The notes: generated by a model not told the origin, from the sequence alone. Numbered from the stretch's first letter, positions 1 through 6,689 are shown. The stretch: 14,967 nucleotides of DNA from Candidatus Pacearchaeota archaeon (GCA_002690445.1 NZER01000027.1:1-14967), one strand, 5' to 3'. Numbers and translations are program-made.

Positions 1-20
1 GGATCAAATTTTACTGCCAT
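1..20 (-). CDS. 5' end of an unidentified late gene, cut by the left edge
   Basis: An ATG at 20-18 opens a minus-strand frame reading MAVKFD before the window ends. It begins 35 nt after the stop of the 122-aa gene, on the same strand and at a spacing usual for this gene block, so a further virion or tail gene is likely. No AACTAAA element precedes it; the leader (21-55) is simply AT-rich. Six codons cannot identify a product, and a chance ATG cannot be excluded. Confidence 0.45.
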
Positions 21-55
21 GGTCTTTTATGTATTAATTATTAATTACTATTTTT

Positions 56-424
56 TTAAGATTTTGTCCAATATCCATACTCAACTATGCAAGTGGCAGT
101 GACTGCTAGAAATTCAATTCCTACAGTTGCAGCTACAGCCATGTACATAAATTCTCCTGGGGCTAATCTTCCCCATTCCACTCCTGCAGCAGTTCTACAT
201 ATAACATAATTTGTAGCATCAGTGTTTTTAGCATAGAAGTATGTATGAGGATTAGCAGCTGCTGCTGTAATGATCTCAGTACCAGAACCTGTGTGTAATA
301 CATCTATTCTTGATAGATTAACTGTAGGAGCTACAGTAGTTAGAGTATCTGTTACAGAAAAATCTAAATTATCACTGGTAGCATCAGTGCTTGATATTGT
401 TAATGTTGGTTTTAAAGTCGCCAT
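56..424 (-). CDS. Small beta-rich virion/fibre-associated protein (122 aa)
   Basis: The function is not established. The protein is rich in Thr, Ala and Val in alternating patterns typical of a beta-sandwich, with no membrane segment, signal peptide or catalytic motif. It starts MATLKPTLTISSTDATSDN, a type of opening I associate with small decoration or fibre proteins of environmental tailed phages. A central stretch (about residues 60-95) with NPHTYFYAKNTDATNYV and then RLAPGEFMYMAV looks like a compact jelly-roll or Ig-like core. It follows the 91-aa gene by 11 nt at the end of the fibre module. The ATG at 424 is supported by an AAACTAAA element 5 nt upstream that overlaps the previous stop codon. 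A decoration protein of the fibre or capsid is the best guess. Confidence 0.65.
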   Translation of the reverse strand: MATLKPTLTISSTDATSDNLDFSVTDTLTTVAPTVNLSRIDVLHTGSGTEIITAAAANPHTYFYAKNTDATNYVICRTAAGVEWGRLAPGEFMYMAVAATVGIEFLAVTATCIVEYGYWTKS

Positions 425-429
425 AGTGT

Positions 430-437
430 TTTAGTTT
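430..437 (-). promoter_or_regulatory. AAACTAAA start-proximal element (122-aa gene)
   Basis: The minus strand reads AAACTAAA, ending 5 nt before the ATG at 424. It overlaps the TAA stop of the upstream 91-aa gene (438-436). There is no Shine-Dalgarno sequence here. The same octamer at the same spacing recurs before four other genes, so I read it as a translation-initiation element, by inference. Confidence 0.55.
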
Positions 438-711
438 AGAGATAAGTTAAAGTTGCTCTGTCATCCCAGACATTATCATAAGTTATATTTCCGTCAGCCC
501 AAGTAATAGTTGTTGTACCTCCAGCTACCACTACTCTACCTATTTGCCATCTGGCAGCTGAAGTAACTGATCCCGGAGGTGCTTTTCCTATATAAGTAGT
601 TCCACCACTTACCTCTGTTATTAATGCTTTGCCTTCAGTTAAAGATATTATCTCTTGTAAGTTATTAGCTGAAATCTGTCCAACGTATTTTTGTGTTCCT
701 GTTATTGGCAT
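436..711 (-). CDS. Small virion/fibre-associated protein (91 aa)
   Basis: This is a short soluble protein beginning MPITGTQKYVGQISANNLQ. Its middle holds a YIGKAPPGSVTSAARWQIGR segment, followed by a beta strand with TTTITWADGNITYDNVWDDR. The YIGKA-PG-x(6)-W-x-I-x-R then WADG-x(4)-DNVWD pattern is one I recognise from small uncharacterised proteins next to fibre genes in phage genomes; its molecular role is unknown to me. It lies between the 669-aa fibre (30 nt upstream) and the 122-aa protein (11 nt downstream), so fibre attachment, chaperoning or decoration is plausible. The ATG at 711 is fixed by an AAACTAAA element 4 nt upstream. No signal peptide or transmembrane segment is seen. Confidence 0.7.
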   Translation of the reverse strand: MPITGTQKYVGQISANNLQEIISLTEGKALITEVSGGTTYIGKAPPGSVTSAARWQIGRVVVAGGTTTITWADGNITYDNVWDDRATLTYL

Positions 712-715
712 CTTA

Positions 716-723
716 TTTAGTTT
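716..723 (-). promoter_or_regulatory. AAACTAAA start-proximal element (91-aa gene)
   Basis: AAACTAAA on the minus strand ends 4 nt before the ATG at 711, in the 30-nt gap after the fibre gene. It has the same octamer, and nearly the same distance to the start, as before the major capsid gene. Confidence 0.55.
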
Positions 724-741
724 TAATTGTTATATATTCTT

Positions 742-2751
742 TTAAATTACACTAGCCCAGGCTCCCCCTTCATAAACTTGTACTTTATTTAAAGTTGAGT
801 TATAAAGTATCATTCCATTTACAGCAGTTAAGGCATTTCTTTGGGTAGTGGTCATTCTTGAAAGTAACAATGACCCTGTTGTACTGGTTAAATCCATTAA
901 TGCACTAGCAGCTGGAGTTGCAGTTCCTATTCCTACATTTCCTCCCACAGTAACTAAAGCATAATTGTTATCTGCTCCACTAGCTTCTAATTGTAAAGCT
1001 GTATGAGAGTATCCTGCATTTGTATGGTCTAGTTGTAACTCTGCCCCTATAAGACTAGATCCTGTGGTAGCAATCTCTACTTTAAGCCCTTTGCTGAAGG
1101 CAGTTCCATTTACATTGATACCATCAGCATTAACAGAAGGTGTAGCACCTCCTACACTTAGTCCATTTCCTATAAGTCCAGTTAAATTTTCATAGGATGT
1201 AAAAGCTACGTTTGCAGCAGCATTTTGTACATCTACTATTTTAGAAGCAGTAGCAACGCCAATAACTTTGATCTTAGTATTAGCATCTGGAGCTACTCCC
1301 CATCCCATGTGAGAGTTACTATCGTCTATATTAAGAATATCTCCAGTTCCTACAGTTCCCCCTGAAGATATTTTAAAATTATCATCTGTATCATCTATTC
1401 CCATTGCAAATTTAGCAACTGCTGATTGAGAAAAGACTATATCTACATCTCCACTTATTTGATCTAACTGAAGAAGAGCAGTGGGAGTAATAGTAGCACC
1501 TATGGTTGCATGGTGTGCAAAGTAAATACTTGTACTTCCTCCTATAGTTGTCCATGGAGTAGTAGCTCCTCCTGAGTATGCAGTTTGTGTATTTGCTATA
1601 GAGTACCAATTAGTTCCATCATGGAAAAATGTAGCTCCCATTTTATTGTTGTTAATAACAAAAGAAGCTCCCCCATCTATAGTACCTCCTGCAGAAGTTA
1701 TTGTAATGTTATTTATAGCTGCAGTTCCTGCATCATAAATAGCATATTGAACTCTTGTATTAATAACTGATGTACTGGGATCTGGAAGAGTTATTGCACA
1801 TGCTCCTGTAGTAGTTCGTGTAACATAGCATGTTCCAGTGTTAGCTGCTGTTAGTGTGTGAGAAGCACTTCCTAATTGTGTAATATTATAAGGGAAGGTA
1901 TCTAGGACAGTTCCTACTCCTTCAGCAGTTACTGCTCTTGCAGTATCTGTAAGTAATGCAGCTTCTGCAGTAGTTGCTATCTCTATTTTTCCTTTGACAG
2001 TTGTTGATGCATCTGAATCTTTGTCTTTTACATACCATACAGTACTTCCATCATTTGCAAGTAGCATGCTCTCTCCATCTGTCTCAATAGTTGTAGTAGC
2101 ACCTCCATCTACAGTGTTTCCCGCTCCTGCAGTTATAGTAATAGTATTTGTTCCTGCATTATTTCCTGTGTCTACTATCCAATATTCATAACCTAAAGGA
2201 ATAGTTAAACTACTTATAACTGGAAGAGTGATATTAGCAGTTCCTGCACCAGTATAATCTACAGCAATAGTACCTCTATGGGCAGTTGTTAAAGTTAATG
2301 TAGCTGCATCTAAGACTGTCTTCTTTATATTTGTTTTTTGATATATATCATCTTTACTATACTGAGTAGTTGCTACTGCAGTACTTCCGCTAGTTGCAGT
2401 TGCTGTAGCTGTTACTGCTGTGGCTCCAGAATCCAGCACAGTGGAGGAAGCAGCGGCTTTTAGTGCTAATCCAGCATCTACATATAATTTAGTGGTAGGA
2501 TGTAGATTAGCTGTAGGAGCTCCTTGTAAAACTATATCTCCCGTCATAGTGCCTCCTGCCAGAGCTAGTTTAGCTGTTGTTAAAGTAGCCACTTCAGAAG
2601 TTCTGGTAGCTATCTCTGCAGTCAAGTTGGTAGTTACTGTTGCTGTAATTTGTGTTGCAGTGCATTTATTGTCAGTCCCTGCATTATTAATTACAAACTC
2701 TTCACTTCCTGTTATTGAGGCTATTGCTGGTAAGCTATTTATTGTAGGCAT
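742..2751 (-). CDS. Modular tail fibre / receptor-binding protein (669 aa)
   Basis: This is a Thr/Ala/Gly-rich phage fibre built from recognisable blocks. Residues 1-30 form an N-terminal attachment region. Residues 64-95 hold the classic fibre repeat LAGGTMTGDIVL with a following TTKLYVDAGL. Residues 148-241 and 298-385 are two copies of one beta domain (shared ITLP, then T-I-T-A/S-GG, then DG-x-x-WY). Between them, residues 248-285 match the fibre motif KGKIEIATTAEAALLTD followed by RAVTAEG. Residues 400-600 look like a repetitive beta shaft. Residues 606-669 are the widespread C-terminal block: NVGIGTATP, then SRMTTTQRNALTAVNGMILY, then VQVYEGGAW. There is no S74 intramolecular chaperone signature. 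The likely role is host-surface recognition at the tail or head. The length is typical of a trimeric fibre. Small fibre-associated genes follow it. Confidence 0.88.
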   Translation of the reverse strand: MPTINSLPAIASITGSEEFVINNAGTDNKCTATQITATVTTNLTAEIATRTSEVATLTTAKLALAGGTMTGDIVLQGAPTANLHPTTKLYVDAGLALKAAASSTVLDSGATAVTATATATSGSTAVATTQYSKDDIYQKTNIKKTVLDAATLTLTTAHRGTIAVDYTGAGTANITLPVISSLTIPLGYEYWIVDTGNNAGTNTITITAGAGNTVDGGATTTIETDGESMLLANDGSTVWYVKDKDSDASTTVKGKIEIATTAEAALLTDTARAVTAEGVGTVLDTFPYNITQLGSASHTLTAANTGTCYVTRTTTGACAITLPDPSTSVINTRVQYAIYDAGTAAINNITITSAGGTIDGGASFVINNNKMGATFFHDGTNWYSIANTQTAYSGGATTPWTTIGGSTSIYFAHHATIGATITPTALLQLDQISGDVDIVFSQSAVAKFAMGIDDTDDNFKISSGGTVGTGDILNIDDSNSHMGWGVAPDANTKIKVIGVATASKIVDVQNAAANVAFTSYENLTGLIGNGLSVGGATPSVNADGINVNGTAFSKGLKVEIATTGSSLIGAELQLDHTNAGYSHTALQLEASGADNNYALVTVGGNVGIGTATPAASALMDLTSTTGSLLLSRMTTTQRNALTAVNGMILYNSTLNKVQVYEGGAWASVI

Positions 2752-2756
2752 CTGTA

Positions 2757-2764
2757 TATAGTTT
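2757..2764 (-). promoter_or_regulatory. Degenerate start-proximal element AAACTATA (fibre gene)
   Basis: AAACTATA on the minus strand ends 5 nt before the fibre ATG at 2751. It differs from AAACTAAA at one base and keeps the same spacing, so I treat it as a variant of the same element. Confidence 0.4.
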
Positions 2765-2777
2765 TAAAGTTTTAAAT

Positions 2778-3200
2778 TTATTCAAATATGTCTTTATTAA
2801 GATCTATATCCTCTCCCTCATTTCCAACTAAATCTCCTCCAGTGTTTAATCCTGTTAATGCTGGAAGGACTGAAGCATCATAATTCGGATTATAAGTTGT
2901 TCCTTTTGCTTGAAAACATAGTCCTGTAATAGTCTCTACTCTATCAAATATGGAATCTAATTTAGCTTCTGTAAGACAATTATCAACTCCATCTTGAGCA
3001 GTTAAAGTGATTGGAGTATAGCATTCAACAGCCTCTAATAAAGCAGTTACATACTGATGCTTTATTAAGCATGCTTGGCTAATGTCATCTCCATAGTTAT
3101 AAGAATTAACAAACTTCGTTAGTTCATCGCATATCCAGTCTGCCATATATACTCTTCTTACAAGAAGGTCATTAGTAGTATAGAAATCTGAAACTGCCAT
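2778..3200 (-). CDS. Uncharacterised virion/fibre-module protein (140 aa)
   Basis: This soluble, mostly helical, acidic protein carries five scattered Cys (in WICDEL, QACLIK, VECYTP, DNCLTE and GLCFQ) and has no signal peptide or membrane span. I do not recognise a named family. The central pattern of a helix ending in A-x-x-C, then a helix L-x-x-x-F-x-x-V-x-x-I-x-x-L-C, is loosely like the C-terminal part of the 194-aa protein at 4611-5195, so the two could be distant relatives; this is weak. Its start overlaps the stop of the collagen-like 282-aa gene by one base (TAATG), a strong sign of translational coupling and of a shared structure. An adaptor or tail-assembly factor for the fibres is a reasonable guess, not shown. 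Confidence 0.65.
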   Translation of the reverse strand: MAVSDFYTTNDLLVRRVYMADWICDELTKFVNSYNYGDDISQACLIKHQYVTALLEAVECYTPITLTAQDGVDNCLTEAKLDSIFDRVETITGLCFQAKGTTYNPNYDASVLPALTGLNTGGDLVGNEGEDIDLNKDIFE

Positions 3201-4048
3201 TATAATATCTGTAAATAATGTACTTTTAATATCCCTAGTTTCTCTTCGTCTATTGAAGGTAGTGAAACACTAGGATCTAATGAATCAATGTAAGCTTGTA
3301 AAGTGTCTTGCATCTGGGTTACTTGAGCCCCTGGAATATAAGTATTTTTAATATTGTAATCCTCTGATAGTGCCCAATAGAAAGGATCTGGAGAAAGCAT
3401 ATCATAAGGACGTACATAGGTCTCATCAATATAATATGTTGCCTGTGCTGTACTTACCCCAGGATCATTTGCCATTCCATCTATTATAATCTGCATCTCA
3501 TCTGCTGTAGGTTTTATATATGCCCATAAGGATACAGTATCATATTGATTTATGGTATTACCAGAAACACGATCTAGTTGCACTATAGTAGCATCTTGAG
3601 GTAACCCAGTACCTGAAACAGTTATTTCTTTTATAGCTATTCTGGTTTCTCCAGTACCATCAGGTCTATTTCCATTCAAACAAAGACCAATTTCTACATC
3701 TCCTCCGGTTTCACTAGTAGCACTTATAAGGACTTTTGCTGTTGCAGCAGCAGTTCTTACTTCTACTTGTTTATCAAATCCAAAAGATCCTACAAATCTT
3801 ATTTTTCCTTCTTTAATTAGTCTATAAGGTAGTGGATTAAGTAATGAAGGTGTACGTAGAGGAGCTTTACCTCCTGAAAATGATATATCAGTCCTTATTG
3901 AATCAGGTTGTCCATCAGGACCAGTTACTGTACCAGTTGCTCCAGTTGCACCTTGAGGACCTACAGCTCCAGTATACCCTATAAGACCTTGTGGCCCTTG
4001 GATAGAGCTGTAATCTATAGCATTATTATTGTTTGTATAGGTACTCAT
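3200..4048 (-). CDS. Collagen-like fibre protein 2 (282 aa)
   Basis: The N-terminus (residues 1-17, NNNNAIDYSSIQ) leads into a collagen-like Gly-X-Y stretch, with Gly at 18, 21, 24, 27, 30, 33, 36 and 39, then a one-residue slip and Gly at 43 and 46. Gly-X-Y tracts are known to trimerise in phage fibres. After it, residues 55-200 look like a beta-rich globular head. Residues 200-282 are more helical and acidic, with DPFYWALSEDYNIKN and a terminal helix. Its opening resembles that of the 185-aa neighbour (NN-x-ID-x-x-S, then QGP), but the heads differ, so the two look like paralogues with swapped C-termini. The gene begins 1 nt after its neighbour's stop and ends overlapping the 140-aa gene. 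It is probably a head or tail fibre; which is unknown. Confidence 0.8.
   Translation of the reverse strand: MSTYTNNNNAIDYSSIQGPQGLIGYTGAVGPQGATGATGTVTGPDGQPDSIRTDISFSGGKAPLRTPSLLNPLPYRLIKEGKIRFVGSFGFDKQVEVRTAAATAKVLISATSETGGDVEIGLCLNGNRPDGTGETRIAIKEITVSGTGLPQDATIVQLDRVSGNTINQYDTVSLWAYIKPTADEMQIIIDGMANDPGVSTAQATYYIDETYVRPYDMLSPDPFYWALSEDYNIKNTYIPGAQVTQMQDTLQAYIDSLDPSVSLPSIDEEKLGILKVHYLQIL
3905..3997 (-). repeat. Gly-X-Y collagen-like repeat, 282-aa fibre
   Basis: Codons for residues 18-48 encode eight in-register Gly-X-Y triplets, then an insertion of one residue (TVTG) and two more Gly. Gln, Ala and Thr fill X and Y, as in other phage collagen-like tracts. Confidence 0.85.
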
Positions 4049-4049
4049 A

Positions 4050-4607
4050 TTATCTCATTTCAAAAGCGTAAATTCTTGCTTCTATATTTCCTGGATTATA
4101 CCCATTATTTAAAAATTGTACAGTTACTTTCATCATTGCTTCACTTGTTGGAAGGCTTAATTGTGAGCATGTTCCTATCATAAACTTATGTTGATTAAGA
4201 GGAACAGGAGGAGAAGTAAGTTCTAAATCTACACTTCCTGCAGAGGTAGTGGCTCCTGAAGTACTTATCTCGTATAATGTACATCTAATTGTAGTAGTGG
4301 CAGAATATGCTAAAAGACTAGTCATTATTTTGAAGGCAGTTACTGGAGTAAATGTAGTTGTTCCTGGGAATATAAAATAAGCGACATCTACCTCTGTAGA
4401 TGCAGTTGTTGTAATCTCACTATAGGGCAAATCATTTCCCTGAATATTTATATCTATTTTATTTTTACCATCTCTTCCTTGTGGTCCTGGAGCTCCATCT
4501 AATCCTATAGGTCCTGTAGGTCCTTGTAAACCTTGAGTACCTTGTGGTCCAGCAGGACCTTGAGGTAAAGAGTAATTATCTATACAATTATTTTCAGAAG
4601 TAGCCAT
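4050..4607 (-). CDS. Collagen-like fibre protein 1 (185 aa)
   Basis: A short N-terminal segment (NNCIDNYSLPQ) is followed by an uninterrupted Gly-X-Y tract with Gly at every third residue from 17 to 47 (11 triplets, rich in Pro and Gln). The remaining 135 residues form a beta-rich head containing VDVAYFIFPGTTTFTPVTAFK and then TIRCTLYEIST. The pattern of FPG, then a long strand, then an R-x-x-L-Y-(D/E) strand is one I associate with receptor- or surface-binding heads of phage fibres, from memory only. No catalytic residues or signal peptide are seen. It starts 3 nt after the Cys-rich 194-aa gene and ends 1 nt before the second collagen-like gene. It is likely a trimeric fibre on the virion surface. 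Confidence 0.82.
   Translation of the reverse strand: MATSENNCIDNYSLPQGPAGPQGTQGLQGPTGPIGLDGAPGPQGRDGKNKIDINIQGNDLPYSEITTTASTEVDVAYFIFPGTTTFTPVTAFKIMTSLLAYSATTTIRCTLYEISTSGATTSAGSVDLELTSPPVPLNQHKFMIGTCSQLSLPTSEAMMKVTVQFLNNGYNPGNIEARIYAFEMR
4464..4559 (-). repeat. Gly-X-Y collagen-like repeat, 185-aa fibre
   Basis: Residues 17-48 show eleven perfect Gly-X-Y triplets without a break, ending at RDGKN. Pro and Gln dominate X and Y. The register is intact, unlike the neighbouring tract at 3905-3997. Confidence 0.88.
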
Positions 4608-4610
4608 AAT

Positions 4611-5195
4611 TTAATCGCATTTACATTTAATATCACAATAATTGTTTACAATACCTAAGGCATCTGTAAATTTACTTGTATTACCACATGCAGCACATGC
4701 AATAGCTGCTCTATAATAAGTAAAAGCTTCTAAAGCTCTTGCCATATCACTGCCATCACAATCACAGCAGGAAATATCAATATCTGCTAATAATCCATAA
4801 ACACAGCATCTTGCTTGTCCTGAAACAAATATTGTTTGGTCATTAGTGTAAGTGACATTAGGAACAGCCACTGTATCCTCTACATAATAACTCATTTCCC
4901 ATAGACCATCAGGTAATATTGTATCTGTTCCCAGACCAATGTCCTGAGATCTAATAACTACCTCTATAGTTTTGTCTACAGTAGGATGAGTAGTGCTTAC
5001 ATTTATTATAGTTGCAGTACCTCCAGGAGGAGTTATAGATAGTCTAGCACTAGTAGTTACATCTGCAATTGCTGGATTGGGAGTACCCCATCCTCCAGGA
5101 TTTGTAGATCCATTATATGCGCCAGTAGTTTCAGTGAAAGCAAGCTCCCTAGCATTATCGCTCTGCTTTATGTTAAAATTCAGATATAGAGCCAT
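4611..5195 (-). CDS. Virion-associated protein with Cys-rich C-terminus (194 aa)
   Basis: The first half (residues 1-125) looks like a beta-sandwich, including LAFTETTGAYNGSTNPGGWG; the ETTG-x-Y-x(6)-GG(W/Y)G pattern is one I recall from uncharacterised structural proteins of environmental tailed phages. The last 68 residues carry ten Cys in clusters (RCC, SCCDCD, ACAAC, YC, KCKC) around one amphipathic helix. This density suggests metal binding, most simply zinc, but a cytoplasmic reduced-thiol state is equally possible. It is the first gene after the 5227-5260 hairpin and sits 3 nt before the first collagen-like gene, so a base-plate-like or fibre-attachment role is plausible. The start at 5195 has neither an AACTAAA element nor a Shine-Dalgarno, which is unusual here. 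Confidence 0.72.
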   Translation of the reverse strand: MALYLNFNIKQSDNARELAFTETTGAYNGSTNPGGWGTPNPAIADVTTSARLSITPPGGTATIINVSTTHPTVDKTIEVVIRSQDIGLGTDTILPDGLWEMSYYVEDTVAVPNVTYTNDQTIFVSGQARCCVYGLLADIDISCCDCDGSDMARALEAFTYYRAAIACAACGNTSKFTDALGIVNNYCDIKCKCD

Positions 5196-5226
5196 CTCTA
5201 GAAGGAGTTAAAAGAATGAACAAGAA

Positions 5227-5260
5227 ATAACCACAGGGAGAACTTGCTCCCTGTGATTAT
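5227..5260 (-). terminator. Strong hairpin: intrinsic terminator or attenuator
   Basis: On the minus-strand RNA a 9-bp perfect stem (CACAGGGAG with CUCCCUGUG, loop CAAGUU) is extended by a U-G wobble and four A-U pairs to about 14 bp. On the plus strand the wobble would be a C-A mismatch, so the structure is better formed in the transcript of these genes. It starts 12 nt after the 435-aa stop and is followed by a U-rich stretch (GUUAUUUCUUGUUC). It separates the capsid-side genes from the fibre genes. Because same-strand genes continue 31 nt later, partial read-through is expected. Confidence 0.75.
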
Positions 5261-5272
5261 ATTATTTCAACA

Positions 5273-6580
5273 CTACGTCAATGTTACTCCAGTAATTCCT
5301 GGGATAGCATTCAGCACTGCTGTTAAACTATTTCCAGTACCTGTAACAGCATTAGCTGGAGATCCAGATCCGTTTACTGCTGAAGGAATAGCTATTTGCA
5401 ATAGTTTTGGAGAAATGTTATTCTCAAATCCTACTAAAGATCTATCCTGAAAGGAAATGCTGTAAGTTGTATAAAGCAACGCAGCATTTATTGTACCAGT
5501 AAAAGGATAGATTGCAGGTTCTCCCATTCTATAGGTCTCACCTTCATTTCCATCTAAAAACCACTCCATTTGGGCCATATCCTGACCTACTCCTCGTCCA
5601 TCAAGAGCATTAGCTTCTCTGGCAGAATTAGTAGTTCCAAAATCCTTCAAAACTGTTTCCCAACGAGCTTTTTTGTAGAATAATTTTCCTATTTGAAACT
5701 CAAGAGCCTGTCCTTGAAGATCAACTCCCCAATCAGCAGCAGCTCCTAAAGCTGCAGTAATAACTTCAGCATCTGAACTTGCTTGTGCTAGAACTTGACT
5801 TGCAATTTGAACTGGTCTGTCAACTGTAAAGTTAAGATTAACCGTATCTACTGCAGTTACTCTATAAACATCGTCAGTAAGAGCAGTACCTGCACCATTA
5901 GATCCCATTCTAACAAAATCTCCAACTGCTAAAGTTAATGGAAGTGGTCCCCATGTAACTGCAGTTGCAACTGAAACAACTTTTGATCCTCTAGTAACTG
6001 TAATGTCATTAACAAAGTCATTAGCAGCGGTTACTGCAGAGTTACAATACGCAGAAAAAATAATATACTGTTCTGCTTCTTTGGAAAAGTTTTGAATTCC
6101 ACTTCCTGTTAATCCAATTGCAATTTCTGCTTGTGTAGCAGTTGCATCTGATTTGTACTGAAAATGTTTTATAGTTCTTCCATCAGTACTAGAAGTCAAA
6201 TACTCTTGAATATAAAGAGAAGCCATGTACAGGTTATTATTAATAACTTCAATAGACCCAGAAGTTCCATTATATCCAATGGAATCTTGTTGTTCTACTG
6301 CTGCTACTGGAAATTGAGCTGATGTAGCTGGAGTCATATCTGCAACATTTATTAAATCTGTTATCTGATATCCGTTTGCAGCTCCTACTACTGCTGTACC
6401 TCCCCTTGCTAGAAAAAAACTAGTGAGAGCCGGAGCAGTAGCTGTAAGTACTCTAACCCCATCTGGGCTAAAAACTCCTACTTCCCCTGCATTTAGGGTG
6501 TCAACGGTTCCTCCTGCGGATAAAGCAACAGTTGCTCCGTTTACAATTATATTTGATACATTTCTTTCTTGTTGTGCCAT
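5273..6580 (-). CDS. Virion structural protein with inserted beta domain (435 aa)
   Basis: The N-terminal 90 residues are beta-rich (NIIVNGATVALSAGGTVDTL, then GEVGVFSPDGVR). Residues about 100-190 and 270-350 form an alpha/beta body with KLFYKKARWETVLKDFG and MEWFLDGNEGETYRMGEP. Between them, residues 192-257 look like an inserted Ig- or OB-like domain (LAVGDFVRMG, then DDVYRVTAVDTVNLNFTVDRP), a type of insert common in phage capsid, tube and sheath proteins. I cannot assign a specific virion position; major tail or vertex protein are both open. It has its own 109-nt leader with four AACTAAA copies and is followed by the strong hairpin, features expected of an abundant protein. The stop is TAG, backed two codons later by TGA. 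Confidence 0.7.
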   Translation of the reverse strand: MAQQERNVSNIIVNGATVALSAGGTVDTLNAGEVGVFSPDGVRVLTATAPALTSFFLARGGTAVVGAANGYQITDLINVADMTPATSAQFPVAAVEQQDSIGYNGTSGSIEVINNNLYMASLYIQEYLTSSTDGRTIKHFQYKSDATATQAEIAIGLTGSGIQNFSKEAEQYIIFSAYCNSAVTAANDFVNDITVTRGSKVVSVATAVTWGPLPLTLAVGDFVRMGSNGAGTALTDDVYRVTAVDTVNLNFTVDRPVQIASQVLAQASSDAEVITAALGAAADWGVDLQGQALEFQIGKLFYKKARWETVLKDFGTTNSAREANALDGRGVGQDMAQMEWFLDGNEGETYRMGEPAIYPFTGTINAALLYTTYSISFQDRSLVGFENNISPKLLQIAIPSAVNGSGSPANAVTGTGNSLTAVLNAIPGITGVTLT

Positions 6581-6593
6581 TTTAGTTTAGTTT
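6581..6593 (-). promoter_or_regulatory. Tandem AAACTAAA elements (435-aa gene)
   Basis: Two overlapping AAACTAAA copies (6593-6586 and 6588-6581) run directly into the ATG at 6580. The upstream copy has the usual 5-nt spacing. No Shine-Dalgarno is present. Confidence 0.55.
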
Positions 6594-6689
6594 TAAATTT
6601 TTGACAATTAATTTAGTTGAATTAGAGTCTTGAGATTCTTGTTTTTCTGTCTTTTCCTAAATCTTAGACTAGTTTAGTTATTAATTTTA
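6594..6689 (-). other. Long leader of the 435-aa gene with further AACTAAA copies
   Basis: This is the longest intergenic stretch in the window (with 6581-6593, 109 nt). Besides the start-proximal pair, AACTAAA occurs at 6618-6612 and 6679-6673, where no start codon follows closely. No open frame, convincing terminator stem or Bacteroidota-type promoter (TAnnTTTG) is visible, so the extra copies remain unexplained. Confidence 0.45.

Noticed and set aside
1994..2761. Plus-strand open frames opposite the fibre gene, such as 1994-2191 and 2420-2761.
   Set aside because: They are antisense shadows of the Thr/Ala-rich fibre repeats, with low-complexity hydrophobic translations and no supporting start context.
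5202..5230. Plus-strand AAGGAG with an ATG 8 nt later (5216), followed by the hairpin: a possible leader peptide on the opposite strand.
   Set aside because: The frame is only four codons (MNKK) before TAA, no plus-strand gene exists anywhere nearby, and the hairpin pairs better on the minus strand.
6658..6677. CTAAA...TTTAG inverted repeat after the 168-aa gene as a terminator.
   Set aside because: Five AT-rich pairs around an 11-nt loop without a U-tract; far weaker than the 5227-5260 hairpin.
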